Positions 1 through 12,094 of a DNA stretch of 64,000 bases are shown piece after piece (positions within the stretch are counted from its first letter, which is position 1; each line of letters opens with the position of its first letter). The translations under genes were made by a program, and so were the position numbers. The notes under the pieces were generated by a model. It was not told the DNA's origin, did not search any database, and was given only the letters and a program-made list of their open reading frames with translations. Origin of the DNA: Leptidea sinapis (Eukaryota > Arthropoda > Insecta > Lepidoptera > Pieridae); assembly GCF_905404315.1 (NCBI RefSeq), contig NC_066304.1:5208001-5272000 (forward strand), given 5' to 3'.

Positions 1-125
1 TCTAAACCATTCTCGAATCCACCTGAATACACACAGAAAGTTTCATTAGAATCGGTCCAGCCGTCTAGGAGGAGTTCAGTGACATACACACGCACACAAG
101 AATTATATATACATAAAGATTTTCA
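1..125 (+). mobile_element. 3' tail of an RTE-like LINE (fragment)
   Basis: The stretch reads like the common lepidopteran non-LTR tail in which 'fails to reject: TTTCATTAGAATCGGTCC' is followed by 'agccgt' and an AT-rich end. No coding part is present in the window, and the element may begin upstream of base 1. The family assignment is by resemblance only. Confidence 0.35.
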
Positions 126-341
126 TGGTCCTATGATGTAAAAATAACAGCTGATGCCTTTATAAGTTCTTATAATAACAGAAATTAGCAATATTAGAAT
201 ATACTACAGAAACTAAGGTACATAAACAACTAAACATCTTTTTAATAAAATGATTAAAGTAAAAAGTAGTAAAAATTCCTAAAGTAAATGAATTTATTGT
301 GAAAGAATAGGATAATTTAATACAAAGTATGGCCTCCTCTG

Positions 342-1253
342 CTATTCAGAACTTGGCGAACGATTATTCATTGAATTAATGAGACTGTTTAAGTCATCTT
401 GCGGTATTCGCTCCCAATGGAATTGTAGCAAATCCTTCAGCTGTTGGGTTGTTGTCACTCCGTCGAAGGCCTTCAAAACACATCTCTGGAGCATATCCCA
501 TGCGTGCTCGATGGGTTTGAGGTCTGGCGATTGTGCAGGCCAGGGCAATACCCGGACGTTTTCCGTTCCCAAGTATAGACTGGTTCGTCGAGCTGTATGG
601 GAACGCGCATTGTCATGCATTCACGTAAAATCGGAGCCAAAGGTTTGTGCAAATGAATGCACATAAGCTCTGAGAATATCCTCAACGTCAGCTAATTATC
701 AGCGTTCATGTTTCCATTTACAAAATCGAGCTCAGTTCGCCTGTTCTTCATAATACCCGCCCTTAACATAACTGTTGCACCGCTGTATGGATGAACTTCC
801 TGAATGCACCTGAGCCTTTCAGTATTTCCGGGCCGACGGTACACTCGCACCCTTCTTGCCTCCATCCTATCAGGCCTAAACCCGAATCCTGACTCATAGG
901 AAAACATAATTTTATCCCATTGTTCCTGGGTTAATGTTCTGCGTTCTCTACACCATTCATTTCGACGAGCGCGATTCCCATGACGTATCGGTGGGCACCT
1001 AATTGGGCGTCGAGCTCGTAGGCCGTACATGAGTACGGCCTACTGCATACCAGTCTTGCCGAGTGGTTGTACTCCTTTTACGGCCTGAATGCTGTTCAGC
1101 GGGTTCCCTTATATTATTGTAGCGCTGCCAACGACGACAAATAACACTTCTATGAATGCCAAAATGCCGAGATACCTGAGATTGATTACTTCCCGCCTGC
1201 AACATCCCTACAGCTCTCTGCATTTCATTTGCCGTCAAATGACGTCGCTCCAT
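342..1253 (-). pseudogene. Decayed Tc1-like DDE transposase
   Basis: Read on the minus strand, three overlapping frames together cover a Tc1 transposase. The N-terminal helix-turn-helix starts MERRHLTANEMQRAVGML (about 999-1253). A middle part (692-1030) contains FSYESGFGFRPD, where the first catalytic Asp of the usual FSDES motif is Tyr. A C-terminal part (342-620) contains MHDNARSH with the second Asp and SPDLKPIEHAWDML with the catalytic Glu. At least two frameshifts separate the parts, so no functional enzyme can be made. It is a different copy from the Tc1 at 35.4-37.4 kb. Terminal repeats were not located. Confidence 0.85.
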
Positions 1254-1423
1254 GAGGTAAAGAATATCTAACTATTCAAGTTTGTCGCTAACTTTAATTA
1301 AATGGTTGGTAAAATTGTAAAATAAGACTAAACGTAGCAATAACAACGCACTTAAATAAAAAAAAAATCCCTTTCATTTAATTTTATGAAAAAATATATA
1401 ATATCGATTATATATTGTTATAT

Positions 1424-1480
1424 AATTTCGATTATGATATATATATCTTATGAAAAAATATATATATCATAATCGAAATT
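1424..1480. repeat. Perfect 23-bp inverted repeat, 11-bp loop
   Basis: Positions 1424-1446 are the exact reverse complement of 1458-1480 (left arm begins AATTTCGATTATGATA). The 11-bp spacer is cttatgaaaaa. The same spacer motif (ttatgaaaaaatatata) also occurs just upstream at 1385-1400, so the palindrome lies in locally duplicated AT-rich DNA. It would fold into a stable cruciform or hairpin. Confidence 0.9.
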
Positions 1481-1639
1481 TTTAGTACAACCAGCCAGTA
1501 TGTCATCAATAATAAAAAAGTTTACATACCTATGCACTTTGAGTGAATAAAGACTAAGAAATTAATTAATATAAATGATATATTTCTAATATCATGCATG
1601 TTGCTTAGACTTTTTTCATGTGTGCATTATGAAATGGTA

Positions 1640-1735
1640 ATTCGAAAACACATTGATACTTGTCTGGCAAGGATTGAACTGACGTACCGTTGTTAAGATA
1701 CAGCGGTTCTACCTATTGTGCCACTAAAATTATAA
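1640..1735 (-). repeat. Possible tRNA-derived SINE fragment
   Basis: On the minus strand there is an A-box-like TGGCACAATAGGTAGAA and, about 35 bp later, a B-box-like AGTTCAATCC. A tRNA fold is not complete. No second copy was found in the window, so the call is weak. Confidence 0.3.
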
Positions 1736-2345
1736 TAGGTTAATCAAATCATTAATCATCAGAAATCATTAATTATTTTGAGAAAATAAATGCCTTTTAT
1801 GCCTTTATGCCTTAATGGATTTTCTAGATCAAAGAAATTGTTAAAAAATGTACCGATAAAGTCTCAACAGACTACAGCCAAGCAAGCGCTTCCGAGCAAG
1901 CAAGGGTCGACATATCTGCAGCTTTAGTCTGAAAAGGCCCATAGGTTATGATCCACCGGCGATAACCTCCATGCGTTCCTGCAAAAATAGTGACTGATGA
2001 ACAGGCAGCGGAGATGGAGTTATCCTATGATTGACCAAACAAGTAAATGATATATAAATAATTTTAAAACTAAACACTGAGCAATGATACTCAAACATCA
2101 ATATTATACGATAATATATCCCATAAGACACTAGTCTGTGAAACTCTTGGTATGCCCTTCAGTAGTTAAGACACAGTCATAATAAAAGTCGGTAAATATC
2201 CCAAAGTATACCTGCTTATTGCTATGAAACAAAAATAAATTCTAAAAACAAAAAAAATAGAAAAGGTAAACTAGTGCTTTTGTTGAATTGCACGTAAAAT
2301 AACGAAGCAATAATTTCAAATTCGGCAAATGTAACCTTGAAATCA

Positions 2346-2775
2346 AAAGTCAGGAAGTTTGTTTGTTAAGGCAGGAATGTAGGATTCGTCATAATGATTG
2401 GTCGTTCTGGAAGAAACTTAGGTTGAGACAGACAGTTTCATTTTTAGGGCAGAAACTTAAAAACTGACAGAAAGTTTGATTGTTAAGGCAGAAGCTTAAA
2501 TTGTAACAGTAAATTTGGTTGTTAAAGCAGAAACTTAGGCTGTCAAAGAAAGTATACTTTTTTATGGCAGAAGCCTATAATTGTGACAGAAAGAATGGCT
2601 GTTGAGACAAAAACTTAGGCTGTGAAAGAAAGTTTGGTTGTTATGGCTGACACCCAGATTTGTGATAGAAAATTTGTTTGTTATAGCAGAGATTTAGGTT
2701 GTGATAGAAAGTTTTGCTGTAATGGCAGTAACTTAGATTGTAAGAGAAAGTTTGGTTGCAACAGGCAGAAAGTTT
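2346..2775. repeat. Degenerate 39-40 bp minisatellite, about 10 units
   Basis: The core (A)AAGTTTGGTTGTTA followed by GGCAGAAACTTAGGCTGTGA recurs with phase marks near 2432, 2471, 2511, 2550, 2590, 2629, 2669, 2708 and 2747. Successive spacings are 39 or 40 bp. Units have diverged by roughly a fifth to a third, so the array is old. No open frame runs through it. Confidence 0.85.
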
Positions 2776-2875
2776 CGACGTAAGTAGTAACAATTCGTCT
2801 AAAGTAGCAGAAAAATCCTTAAGAACTGATAATAACCAAAAATAATGATCGGGATATTGACTAATCACACTATCG

Positions 2876-3110
2876 CGTCGTTTAGTATTGGTACCATACA
2901 TACATACACTCACGCCATGTTCCCGTCGGGGTAGGCAGAATGCCACTTGCTTCTATCCTTACAAACCTCACGCACTTTCTCTACATTGATTACTCTTTTC
3001 ATACATGCTCGCCGGTTGCAGGTGCTCCGGACCTTTCCTTTTCCCAAAACGTCCCCAATTTGGTCTACGAATGTTCTACGAAGTCTCCCACGACCGACTT
3101 ACCCGTATTG
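2876..3110 (-). mobile_element. LINE 3' fragment (copy 1 of 2)
   Basis: Similar to 22880-23063: both share 'catacatacactcacgcc' or close variants, 'cccgtcggggtaggcaga' and the segment around 'catgctc(g/t)ccggtt'. The better preserved copy encodes a LINE-like C-terminal end on the minus strand, so this one is also read as minus. Confidence 0.55.
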
Positions 3111-3844
3111 GTATTGGTACCAATTATATATGATTTATTTTTGTTGTATTTTTTTTATTTTCTATGTTTCTAAGAATGTGGTCTGCTTACAGGGCTGTTT
3201 CTATATAATTATAATTTCTGACGACACATAATTACAAATAGAAGAAGATATTGGTTTTTACCAATTTCCTGAATATTTTAAAGATATATATTAGTATGTT
3301 AGACGTTTACCGTAAAGTTTCAAAACTTTACAAAGATTTCACAGAGCACCTCCTATGTACTCTATCTACCTCTTGAAGTTTTTCACCCTGCATATCACTT
3401 ATACATGCCAATGCGGTAGAAGGTACCACTTAAATCTTAATTATTATATTATCTCCAATATTCAAACGATCCGTCGCTTAAATCAACAATATTCAAACCT
3501 CATTTTATGTTTTAGTAGTAGTTTTGCATACAAATGTATTCACATACACTGGTTAGACATCGGGTCGGCGTATGAGATTAAAAAGTGCTAAATCCAATAA
3601 TGGAATTCATAGAGCGGTACGCGGCCAGACATGACAATGAGGTGCGCACGCGCTGCGAATAATATGCTACTGGTATTATACAGGCTGCGTTAAATAAGTA
3701 TTATTTGATACCATATCCTATTTTTGAAAAAAATATTTGAATTCGATTATATTTTCGTTTAATGTATTTTTTCAGGTATAAAGCAAATTATTACTAAAAA
3801 TTCTTATGGAAGAGAGGACAAATGAGAGTACGGGTCACCTGGTG
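3111..3844. other. No recognised feature
   Basis: AT-rich DNA with short open frames only. I see no known motif, splice-supported exon or clear repeat in it. Confidence 0.4.
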
Positions 3845-4225
3845 TTTACTTATTTATTTATTCGGAAACCCAACAATCGAACACTAATATATAAATTACA
3901 TACAAAAATAAAAAAAATATATATCTAAGTGTACAGATAACTTACAGGGTTACACATCTTTCATTATCTGTTACCTTCCCGACCATACTATACAACTTGT
4001 TTAAAGTTAAATATTATGTTAAAATTAAGTCCAATACAAAAACAACAGCATTTACTCTTATAAATTTTAGTACATTTATTTATAAATATTGTAAACCCAT
4101 CTGCATCAATGTCCAAGTCTGGTATTTCATTTACTCACTTTTTAGGTACTCATTATATTCTCTTGCCATTCGCTCGATTGGAGAATTTTTACCCAGGTTT
4201 GTATTTACTTTCATTAGTGTTAGGT
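3845..4225 (-). mobile_element. Probable LINE 3' region, reverse orientation
   Basis: It begins with a ttatttatttatt run typical of the 3' tail of CR1/jockey-type elements read in reverse, and it abuts a reverse LINE-B tail at 4226. The coding remnant is too decayed for a family call. Confidence 0.35.
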
Positions 4226-4375
4226 GATCACCGCCGCCCACATTCTCCTGCAACACCAGAGGAATAGCAAGAGCGTTGCCGGCCCTTTAAAAAAGTGTAT
4301 CCATGTCGTATCGTCCTGAAAACACCGCACAAGGGCTCATGCCACAGCTTGGTCGCACGTGGAAGAAAGTTCCTT
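4226..4375 (-). mobile_element. LINE-B 3' end (fragment)
   Basis: The reverse complement contains the LINE-B tail landmarks seen after the reverse-transcriptase remnant at 8774-9313: 'aaaggccggcaacgctc', 'cctctggtgttgcagga' and 'gggcggcggtgatca'. It lacks the final CATAAAAAA run. Confidence 0.7.
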
Positions 4376-5277
4376 GTAAATCTATAAATAATTTTATTGC
4401 TCAATATTGAACAGAATAGCAAATTTTCTTTGTAATATCATGTCAAAATGTAATTACTACAAGAAGTCGAGGGAGACTAGCTCAGATTAATTAAGGATTA
4501 ATTTGTTGAAGAGACAGATGAATTGTAAAAGCAAAAGAAGTAGGTATGTTTGGACTATCAGTGAGAGGTTCCTTGGCACTGGAGATATTGATGAGATTGC
4601 TGGGTAGATGGTACCACAGTGGCGCTTTTTGCAGCCATCACCATGTTTCGATTACTGAGACTGGACTAATGATGCTTAACATTTTATGCATCAAAGTATT
4701 TAGCGAAAATGCGATACCGTTCAGTATTTCATGAAGACTGTAAATATTTGAATGTCTAGCCGGGTTTTTGTCGTCTCTAGATTTAGCGTGAAATGTTATT
4801 ATTGTTATTGGGGAAATGAACACTAAAATCAGTAGATCTATTTTGCCCCCTACTTGTATTCGGACGCACACCCTCGTTGTGATGAGGTAGTTGGGGAAAG
4901 TTTTGAGGACTTTTCCTCTGCTTGGATATTGGGGGCTCAACACACCAGAAGGATGTGCTTAGGATATTCGTGGGCATCTTGGCAAAACCATACAGACCCA
5001 TTACTAAGTAAATATTTAAATTAGTTATTATTTTCGCATTGCGTATAAATTTTAATAAGCTTATGCATGTTATATAAATATGTTGTGTTCATTTGAAAGT
5101 ATTGCTTAAAATCAGAGTCACATTATCTTTGTATAAGAGTTTTAAACTTCACTTTAAAATAAATTGTCACACAGATTATGATTACATACGATGTATTTGT
5201 ATGGAAGATTCGATATCTGAAGAATCTCAATAATTGCTTAAAACAAAATTTATATATTTTAGTTAGCTGTAAAAGCG
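4376..5277. other. No recognised feature
   Basis: Short open frames on both strands (for example 4638-4943 minus) show no family motif or codon-like composition. I see no repeat shared with the rest of the window. Confidence 0.4.
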
Positions 5278-5542
5278 CCTATTTCTGCCGTGAAGCAGTA
5301 ATATGTAAGCATTACTGTGTTTCGGTCTGAAGAGCGCCGTAGCTAGTGAAATTACTGGAAATTACTTAAATGAGACTTAACATCTTATGTCTCAAGGTGA
5401 CGAGCTCAGTTGTAGAGCCGCTCAGAATTTTTGAGGTTTTTCAAGAATCCTGAGCGGCACTGCATTGTAATGGGCAGGGTATATCAATTACCATCAGCTG
5501 AACGTCCTGCTTGTCTTGTCTCTTATTTTCATTAAAAAAACC
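5278..5542 (+). mobile_element. Rep-1 retroelement-like repeat
   Basis: One of six copies in the window. Landmarks in order are GCCGTGAAGCAGTAAT, 'gccgtagctagtgaaatt', 'aacatcttatgtctcaag', a long hairpin of the type AGTGCCGCTCAGAATT / CTGAGCGGCACT, then 'gtcccttattttcat' and an A run. The A-rich end points to retrotransposition. No open frame is conserved between copies, so it is either a SINE-like unit or the 3' end of a LINE. Confidence 0.8.
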
Positions 5543-5999
5543 TAGCCTTCACTAGCTTGTCAGCTGAAAGACCAATACTTAAAAAAACTTGCTAGGTCCA
5601 CTTACAAAACTCGCCCTTATTCCCTTAATAATTAATATATTCTCTCAATAGAAAAAAATTTCGATTTATGATGTCAATCTAAAAAGTTAAAGTAACAGAA
5701 ATAAAATTCTCAATTTGTATAATCACTTTATGTATAACTCTACATTTTCTACGATATAAAATTTTAGACAACCCTGAATTAATTCAAACTTGTTACAGCC
5801 TGTATAAGCGAACATAAAAAAATATAATTTGAATACAATCAGACGCGTTCTAAGCAGCAGCCAACACCAGTTAACATAGTGTTCATCTCACAATTACTTA
5901 TTTCGGACATACGTATGTTGAATACACTTATGTATTCCTGGAATGACGAATTACTACGCAGATTTACAAAACTGGAAGAGAAAAACATAAGAGTTTTTT
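5543..5999. other. No recognised feature
   Basis: AT-rich DNA without a supported gene or repeat. Confidence 0.4.
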
Positions 6000-6245
6000 T
6001 ATAAGCCTATCGGATCCCACTGCTGTGCAAAGGCCTCCCTTGTTGATCGCTGCCTGTTTCAGCTCCAACCAGGTCTTATTATAAGCATCCACATCTTCAA
6101 GCCATGGTTTCGGGATCTGCCTCGACGTTTTTGCCCGTCCTGAGGCACCCAATCCGTGACGAGCTGTGCCACAGACACTGATGGACATGGCCCAGCCCAG
6201 TTCCACTTTAGCCTGGCGGTTTATTCTCCCACATCAGCAGTGTCG
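6000..6245 (-). mobile_element. RTE-like LINE 3' fragment
   Basis: The minus strand encodes NKTWLELKQAAINKGGLC, a type of end seen in lepidopteran LINE polyproteins, within the open frame 5964-6206. It is only a C-terminal remnant. Family assignment is by resemblance. Confidence 0.45.
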
Positions 6246-7840
6246 GGTCTGGAGTACCGTACTTCTTATGTCAAGCTAATCGATAGATTAGCTTGAAGGA
6301 CTGCCCTCAATAGCTCGGTGACAAACCTGGAGTTTGAATTTCTGATTTTCTGTAAGTGTCTATGTACCTTATGTTAGCATGGGCAGGATGCACATGATAA
6401 AGAAATATAAGAGTGAAAAGAAAAGAAAATACTGCTGATAATACTACTAATATAAATAATAATAACATATATATACATATATTATAATAATACAATTATT
6501 TAAATGAACATTCACCACGAACATATAATAAGTAAGTAATTGGTTTGTATATGGCGTTTATCATGTTCAAATTCAAATTCATTGTTTTTATATTTTATGA
6601 AATATTTCAAATTTAAAACGCTTTTTAACTTTGAACACAATTCATATATTGGATGCAGCAGCTTACAAACTAATTTGTTATGTATATTTCATCTATTAAT
6701 TGTAAAATAGTCATTGATATTTAAAAGAGTAGCTGTTGAGTTTCTTTTATGTTCTTTTGACGATAAGAATATGAACAAAATAAAAATTTATAAATAGTAG
6801 TTAAAAAACCTAAAAAACACGCTTTTTATAGAATGTTTAGTTTGGTTTATTTCTAGGAGCGTGTTTTTCTTTTTTTGCACTTAATATTAATTGTTGAATT
6901 AAACATTCTCTTTGATATTCGAAAATTTCCTAGTATTAGATAAATCGGTTAAAGATAATGGTTGAAATTTAAAATTAACATCAATTCCTACCATATAGAC
7001 GATAGACGAAAATTATATGAATGAAGAAAAATCTTGGAATAATTGAATATTTTGATCAAATTAATGTATTGACATCAGTCCTCGATAAATCTATGACGTT
7101 TGGACGAAATCTGACTGTTTAAAGTGTCAAAATCGTGCCTAAATGAGTCCTGTCCAATCAAACATACATACAGGTGACGTTAATAAAGAGCGTGTTATAA
7201 ATGTCAATGTTTCTATTACTATAAGGACAGCGATAGCTCTTGAACGCGATCAAATAATATGTTGAACGTCCAAAATTCGGCGTTGGTGAAATCTGAAACC
7301 AATCTGTAAACTCGTGTTTTAATTGCGTTCAACTTCATTGGTGGAACTGGGGCTAAATAGTATAGATTAAAGTTTACACGTGGACCCAAAGTTTCATTCA
7401 TCACCGTAGCGATCTGTTTACGGAAGCTCTGCAGTCCAGGTTATTTATGTTAGGCTACTGGTGGACGTGATTTTAATAATGCGCAAGAATTAGATTATAA
7501 ATTAACATCAAAGTACTGCTGTTTTTGTTCCACTGATAGATGTGACATACACTTAAGAGAATATAAACTATTATCAGAATAGTGGGCTTCCTACTCAATA
7601 AATAGTTTTGCTTTAAGATTAATTGTCGGAGAGACCATCCTACCAAAGGGATAACAATATATAAAGGGAAAGGGAGGGGAGGAATTTTCATTTAAAGTAA
7701 GACCTACAAGCTTATGTCTTTTTATGATATAATTCAGCTTAATAATGTGTGTAAATGACGCAAAATAAAATTTAATATTGACAATAAATTAATATTTTTA
7801 TGTCGATTTATTTGCAAGTTGTATTCTGCAAGTACCAATT
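6246..7840. other. No recognised feature
   Basis: 1.6 kb of AT-rich DNA. Open frames are short (up to 72 aa) and show no domain motif. No repeat family shared with the window was noticed. Confidence 0.4.
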
Positions 7841-8225
7841 ATAGAATAGAATAGAAAAACTTATTAGCAATAAAAACATACACCTTCAATTTACAGTATT
7901 CATTACAATCTTAAAATAATAACAAATTATTTGAAATAAGTAACAAAAATTATTATAATATAAAAAAAAATTAAATGAACTGTGCGGCGCGTGATTCCCT
8001 GCTAAAAGGAGCTGTCTCAGTACGTTGTTGGTCAGTGCTGAAGACACCAACACAACACTGGTTTTCAGAAGCCCCTCGTGACATTTGGAGTTGACAGTAG
8101 TTGTAGTCTTCCCATTGTAATATTTTTTTTGTCAAAGGGAATGAGTGAATTTTAAGAACTAAGTATTTATTTGCTTTAATTAAAACGGTTAACACCAATT
8201 ACAGACAATTCATTGTTAATCCAGG
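7841..8225 (-). mobile_element. Possible LINE 3' end, reverse orientation
   Basis: The left edge carries agaatagaatagaaaaactt, which read in reverse is a simple-repeat tail of the kind found at the 3' end of CR1-like elements. The body has no readable reverse-transcriptase motif. Confidence 0.3.
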
Positions 8226-8773
8226 AATTCATCTCGCTCATAGTACTTCAGGCATTCTGACATTATTCCCGTACATTCATCCGTATGTAAGTAAGTATGG
8301 ATCCACGATTTATTTATTTATTTAATAGGTACACACAACAGAATTACAACAAATACATAATAAAAAAATAAACTATCAGCTAAATACAAGATAGGCTGCA
8401 ACTCCACGAGGATGTGTACTCAGCATGTTTAGCATAAATTAATAACTATGCAAATACAACAGTAATAGCGATTTTAAAACTAACTTTAGGTAGTATTATA
8501 AAAGAAAAAGATAGAGAGAATATATATTTGGACAAATAGAAGTGAATAATTATGGTAGTTATATTAAGATGCTTTTTTAAAAATTTAAACTAATTAAGGA
8601 ATTTATATAAACTAGATTTCCATTTACAAACAGATGAACTGTGGATGTCAGGTACTTCACTGATTTCGAGTAGTAGTGCATTGTATTGACGACAAATTCT
8701 ATATATAGATAGGGTTATAGAAGGACACGTTATTATTGCAGAACGGAATGGTAAAAGGCTGATTCATACAAAT
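8226..8773. other. No recognised gene; possible LINE tail remnant
   Basis: A tttatttatttattta run near 8308 may be a reversed LINE tail. Nothing else could be identified. Confidence 0.35.
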
Positions 8774-9313
8774 AAATAGAGTACGGCAATACTTCAAGCC
8801 GGCCCACATTCTAGCGCTCTTTAAAGTGCAGGTCCGTCCACATATGGAGTATTGCTGTCATCTCTGGTCTGGCGCACCCCAGTATCAGCTCGATCCATTT
8901 GACCGCGTGCAACGTAGAGCAGCTCGAATTGGCGGGGACCCAGTGCTCTGTGAAAGGCTGGATCACTTGGCGTGGCGTAGAGATATCACTTTATTGTGTG
9001 TCTTCTACCGCATTTATCACGAGGAGTGTTCCGATGAGCTATTTTACCTGGTTCCTGCTGCCGAAATCCACCTTCGCACGACACGCCACAAATTAGGATA
9101 TCATCCTCACCATCTGGATGTGTCCTCCACAGTGCGGTGTTCAATGACCTTTTTGCACGTACTACAAAGCTACCTTGTGCGGTGTTTCCGGGACGTTACG
9201 ACCTTCAAAAAAGGCCGGCGACACTCCTGTGATTCCTCTGGTGTTGCAAGAGAATTGTCAATACCAGGTGACCTGTACACTCGTTTGTCCTCCTTTTCCA
9301 TAAAAAAATAATA
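8774..9313 (+). mobile_element. LINE-B (jockey-like) 3' part with tail
   Basis: This is a 5'-truncated non-LTR retrotransposon. The open frame 8826-9311 encodes the region after the reverse-transcriptase palm, with MEYCCHLWSGAPQYQLDPFD and RVQRRAAR, landmarks of jockey-type ORF2 proteins. The catalytic palm is absent because the copy starts too late. The 3' end reads 'caggtgacctgtacactcg' then 'tccataaaaaaata'. The same family supplies the RT at 14772-15563 and tails at 4226, 14432, 23573, 57590 and 59975. Confidence 0.85.
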
Positions 9314-9865
9314 AAAACTTAATTTCAATTTCATTTCATTTCAAAACACATTGACTATTGTTGTTCTTGTTCAATGATTGAAATCTGACTAAGTATGAGT
9401 TTAACTCTACTGTTACTTCATTAACATGGAAACTTTACAATGTGAGTATCTAATATATTTTCAACTTCAGTCCTCCAAGAATTCCTGGGAAAAGGGTCTC
9501 AACTGAAAGATATTACTACAAAGGTAAGTAAGGTATAAGGGTGTCATTTTGGTAGGAACTATAGAAGGCATCTTGTGGCGAAGGGAATAGTTAATCGCTA
9601 TCTCTCCCTCACTGCATTCACTGCCTGCTATCCATCTACTCGTTCAGCTATTGTAATAGACGGACATAGTTAAGTAAGCAAAACGCAATCATCTGTTGAA
9701 GAAAGCGGGATGATCTTACTCTGACGTCATAATCCATGACTGCCGCCTCTAATAATATATTAAAAAAGAAAAAAAAAATTAATGAAGTATAAAATAAGTC
9801 CAATTTCACTACAATCAATAGAACTGTGACAGCTGTGAACAGGTCGAATAAATAGCGGAGAACTG
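9314..9865. other. No recognised feature
   Basis: I see no supported gene or repeat here. Confidence 0.4.
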
Positions 9866-9975
9866 TTAGCCTCCATTTTCAGCAACGCATGCACACTTAA
9901 ACAGACTGACGTATCGCGAGTGGTGGTCGTAGCTGTCATGCGTTGAGGCTCTCAAGAGTCTCTTGATGGATGTAT
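9866..9975 (+). repeat. Interspersed repeat R, copy 1
   Basis: Shares 'ttagcctccattttcagcaa' and '(t)cgcgagtg..cgtagct' followed by 'aagagtctct' with copies at 10490-10650 and 50934-51085. No open frame or terminal repeat was identified, so its class is unknown. Confidence 0.6.
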
Positions 9976-10489
9976 TAATTATGTTAGGTTTTTGAGTATT
10001 TAAATTTTTTAATAGAAGAAGGAGAATAATTTCTGGAATTACCGGGTGTTTCACGACACTACGGGGAGATTTTGACAAAATCGCACTGAGAAAGCCTTAA
10101 CTAAACGGTCGACAAAAAACTATCCCAAAAAAGGCTTTTGAAGTCAGGGTTTTCACGCCAAATAGACGCACAGTAGACTCAAATTCAAAATTAAATTAAA
10201 AAAAAAAAGAATTTTAAAATCACAAATGAACGTCAAATCTACCAAAAATATTACAAGATGGCGTATCTTACATACAGTTCTCCTCAGAACGGGCGCAACA
10301 AACAAAGCGTTTTATGTTGTTTTTTGTTTCATACAATTTCGTTGCATTAAAATTAATTCATTAAAAACCCTTGGATTGGTCGCTCCATTACCAAGTTGTG
10401 GTCTGTGGAAGTCATACATTATGAATTGCGGAAGAAACCTCGTAAATACCTTAGATCATTTATACGTCTACTGTCGCAGCGAGATTGAC

Positions 10490-10650
10490 TGTTAGCCTCA
10501 AATTTGAGCAATGCACGCACTATCACAAAGTGACACAAATCGCGAGTGAATCACGTAGCTTGTCACACACACTAAAGTAATAAACCTGGCCTGTTTTAAT
10601 CGGATGTCTAGCAACAAGAGTCTCTGTCTTGATGCTAGACAGTTAAATAT
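10490..10650 (+). repeat. Interspersed repeat R, copy 2
   Basis: Fullest copy: 'gttagcctcaaatttgagca', 'acaaatcgcgagtg', 'acgtagcttgt', 'cctggcctgttttaatcgg' and 'tgtctagcaacaagagtctc'. It lies only about 520 bp from copy 1 in the same orientation. Confidence 0.65.
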
Positions 10651-11095
10651 CTTGTTGGATACTTATGGCTATTAGTATTTCTTACAATAATTGATATTAA
10701 TTTATAATGTATAGCTAATATTAGGTTTATTTCAGCAATAATAGATAATTCTTATCCATACCCAATTGCACGTTACTAATTATTCGAATGAAGCCTTGAT
10801 ACCATCTGCGCAATTACAAAAAAAAATAATGAAATATTCATTGACTAATTGCATACATTACAGAGTGAATTATGGCACAGATAAAAAAGAAGTTTTTTTT
10901 TAATAGAATTCTGAGATGTCCTCTGTTTATAATTCCAAAACCTGCAGCTGTGCGCATTACAATCGAATAATAAAAATATTCGGACGCGCAATGAATTTTA
11001 ATTTGAATTTAGGATGACATTAAAATGATTTCAAAAAGCTTCCGTTTGGGATTCCCACCGGCAGCTTGGGTTTTGATGATATAATCATAATGTTA
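10651..11095. other. No recognised feature
   Basis: AT-rich DNA with no supported gene or named repeat. Confidence 0.4.
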
Positions 11096-11445
11096 GCTCT
11101 ACGAATAAACATAAACTTATTATGCCTACTACTCGGCTAAGTCGAGTTTGTTGGGCGATGTATATGCTTTTTCAAAACCAAATGTATGACAAAATTCTAA
11201 GGAATTGCACTGAACAAATAACATTGCATTGCAAAGAACGTTTGTGTGGTAATGGTTACTATAACATAAATGACTTTCTTTATGATGCCACATATTGAGA
11301 ATGGAGCGACCGCGATCAGGGTATTAGATAATAAATTTAACTCTACGATATTACATTGTTACGATATTTCTATGACAAAAGAAAAGAAGTCCGCTGAGCT
11401 TTACATACTTTTTCGAATGGGTGGTAGTTTTTGACTTTCAATATT
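11096..11445 (+). mobile_element. LINE-A 3' end (fragment)
   Basis: Matches the end of the long LINE-A copy at 32452-34012: 'atgcctactactcggct', 'gggcgatgtatatgcttt', 'aacgtttgtgtggtaa', 'ataacataaatgactttctt' and 'cgaatgggtggtagttttt'. It is truncated on both sides and decayed. Confidence 0.75.
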
Positions 11446-11477
11446 GCAAAGGGAAAAGAAGCCACTGGTAAACTGGT

Positions 11478-11766
11478 TGGTGACAAAAAGATCAAACAGT
11501 GGGAGGCTCCTTTGAACAGGATTTACAGTGAAGCAGTAATGTGTAAGCATTATTGTGTTTCGATCTGAAGGGCGCCATAGCTAGTGAAATTACTGGGCAA
11601 ACGAGGCTTTTCATCTTATGTCTCAAGGAGACGAGTGCAATTTAGTGTCCATCAGAATTTTTGGGATTTTCACGATTCCTGAGCGGCACTGTAATGGGCA
11701 GGGCTTATCAATTACCATCAGCTGAACGTCCTTCTCGTCTCGTCCCTTATTTTCATAAAAAAGTAA
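11478..11766 (+). mobile_element. Rep-1 retroelement-like repeat
   Basis: Long copy including the upstream part 'gtgggaggctcctttgaaca'. It contains both conserved hairpins and ends 'cgtcccttattttcataaaa'. A 67-aa reverse frame over it is not conserved in other copies. Confidence 0.8.
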
Positions 11767-12094
11767 GCAATATGAATTAGTGAAATACAGAAAATCAAGA
11801 AAGCAGTTACTTGGTACTCTCGACATTTTAATAAAAAGGTACTTTGTCTAGCGAAACTGTTATATTCCTAAAGGTCGTAAAGTTTTTCAAGTAAATTGGA
11901 CAAACGTGTGGCGACTTTGAAGCTGTCAGTCACTAAAACAATAAAGCGGTGTTATATAAATGAGATACTTTACATTGGAGTAACATGATGCGGCGAAAAT
12001 AAATAAAAGTTGCTTCTAAGAAATCGTGGCGGAGTACGAATAGGATTTCGAATTACTTGGACATTTGCATGAAGAATACAAACTTCGGAAATGA

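Larger units (their letters stand above)
1254..2345. other. AT-rich DNA without a recognised gene
   Basis: Apart from the palindrome at 1424-1480 and a weak tRNA-like stretch near 1640-1735, I see no coding exon or repeat that I can name here. Short open frames lack a plausible start context or known motif. Confidence 0.5.

Noticed and set aside
2346..2775. CRISPR-like array
   Set aside because: Units are contiguous and degenerate without spacers, and the DNA is eukaryotic.
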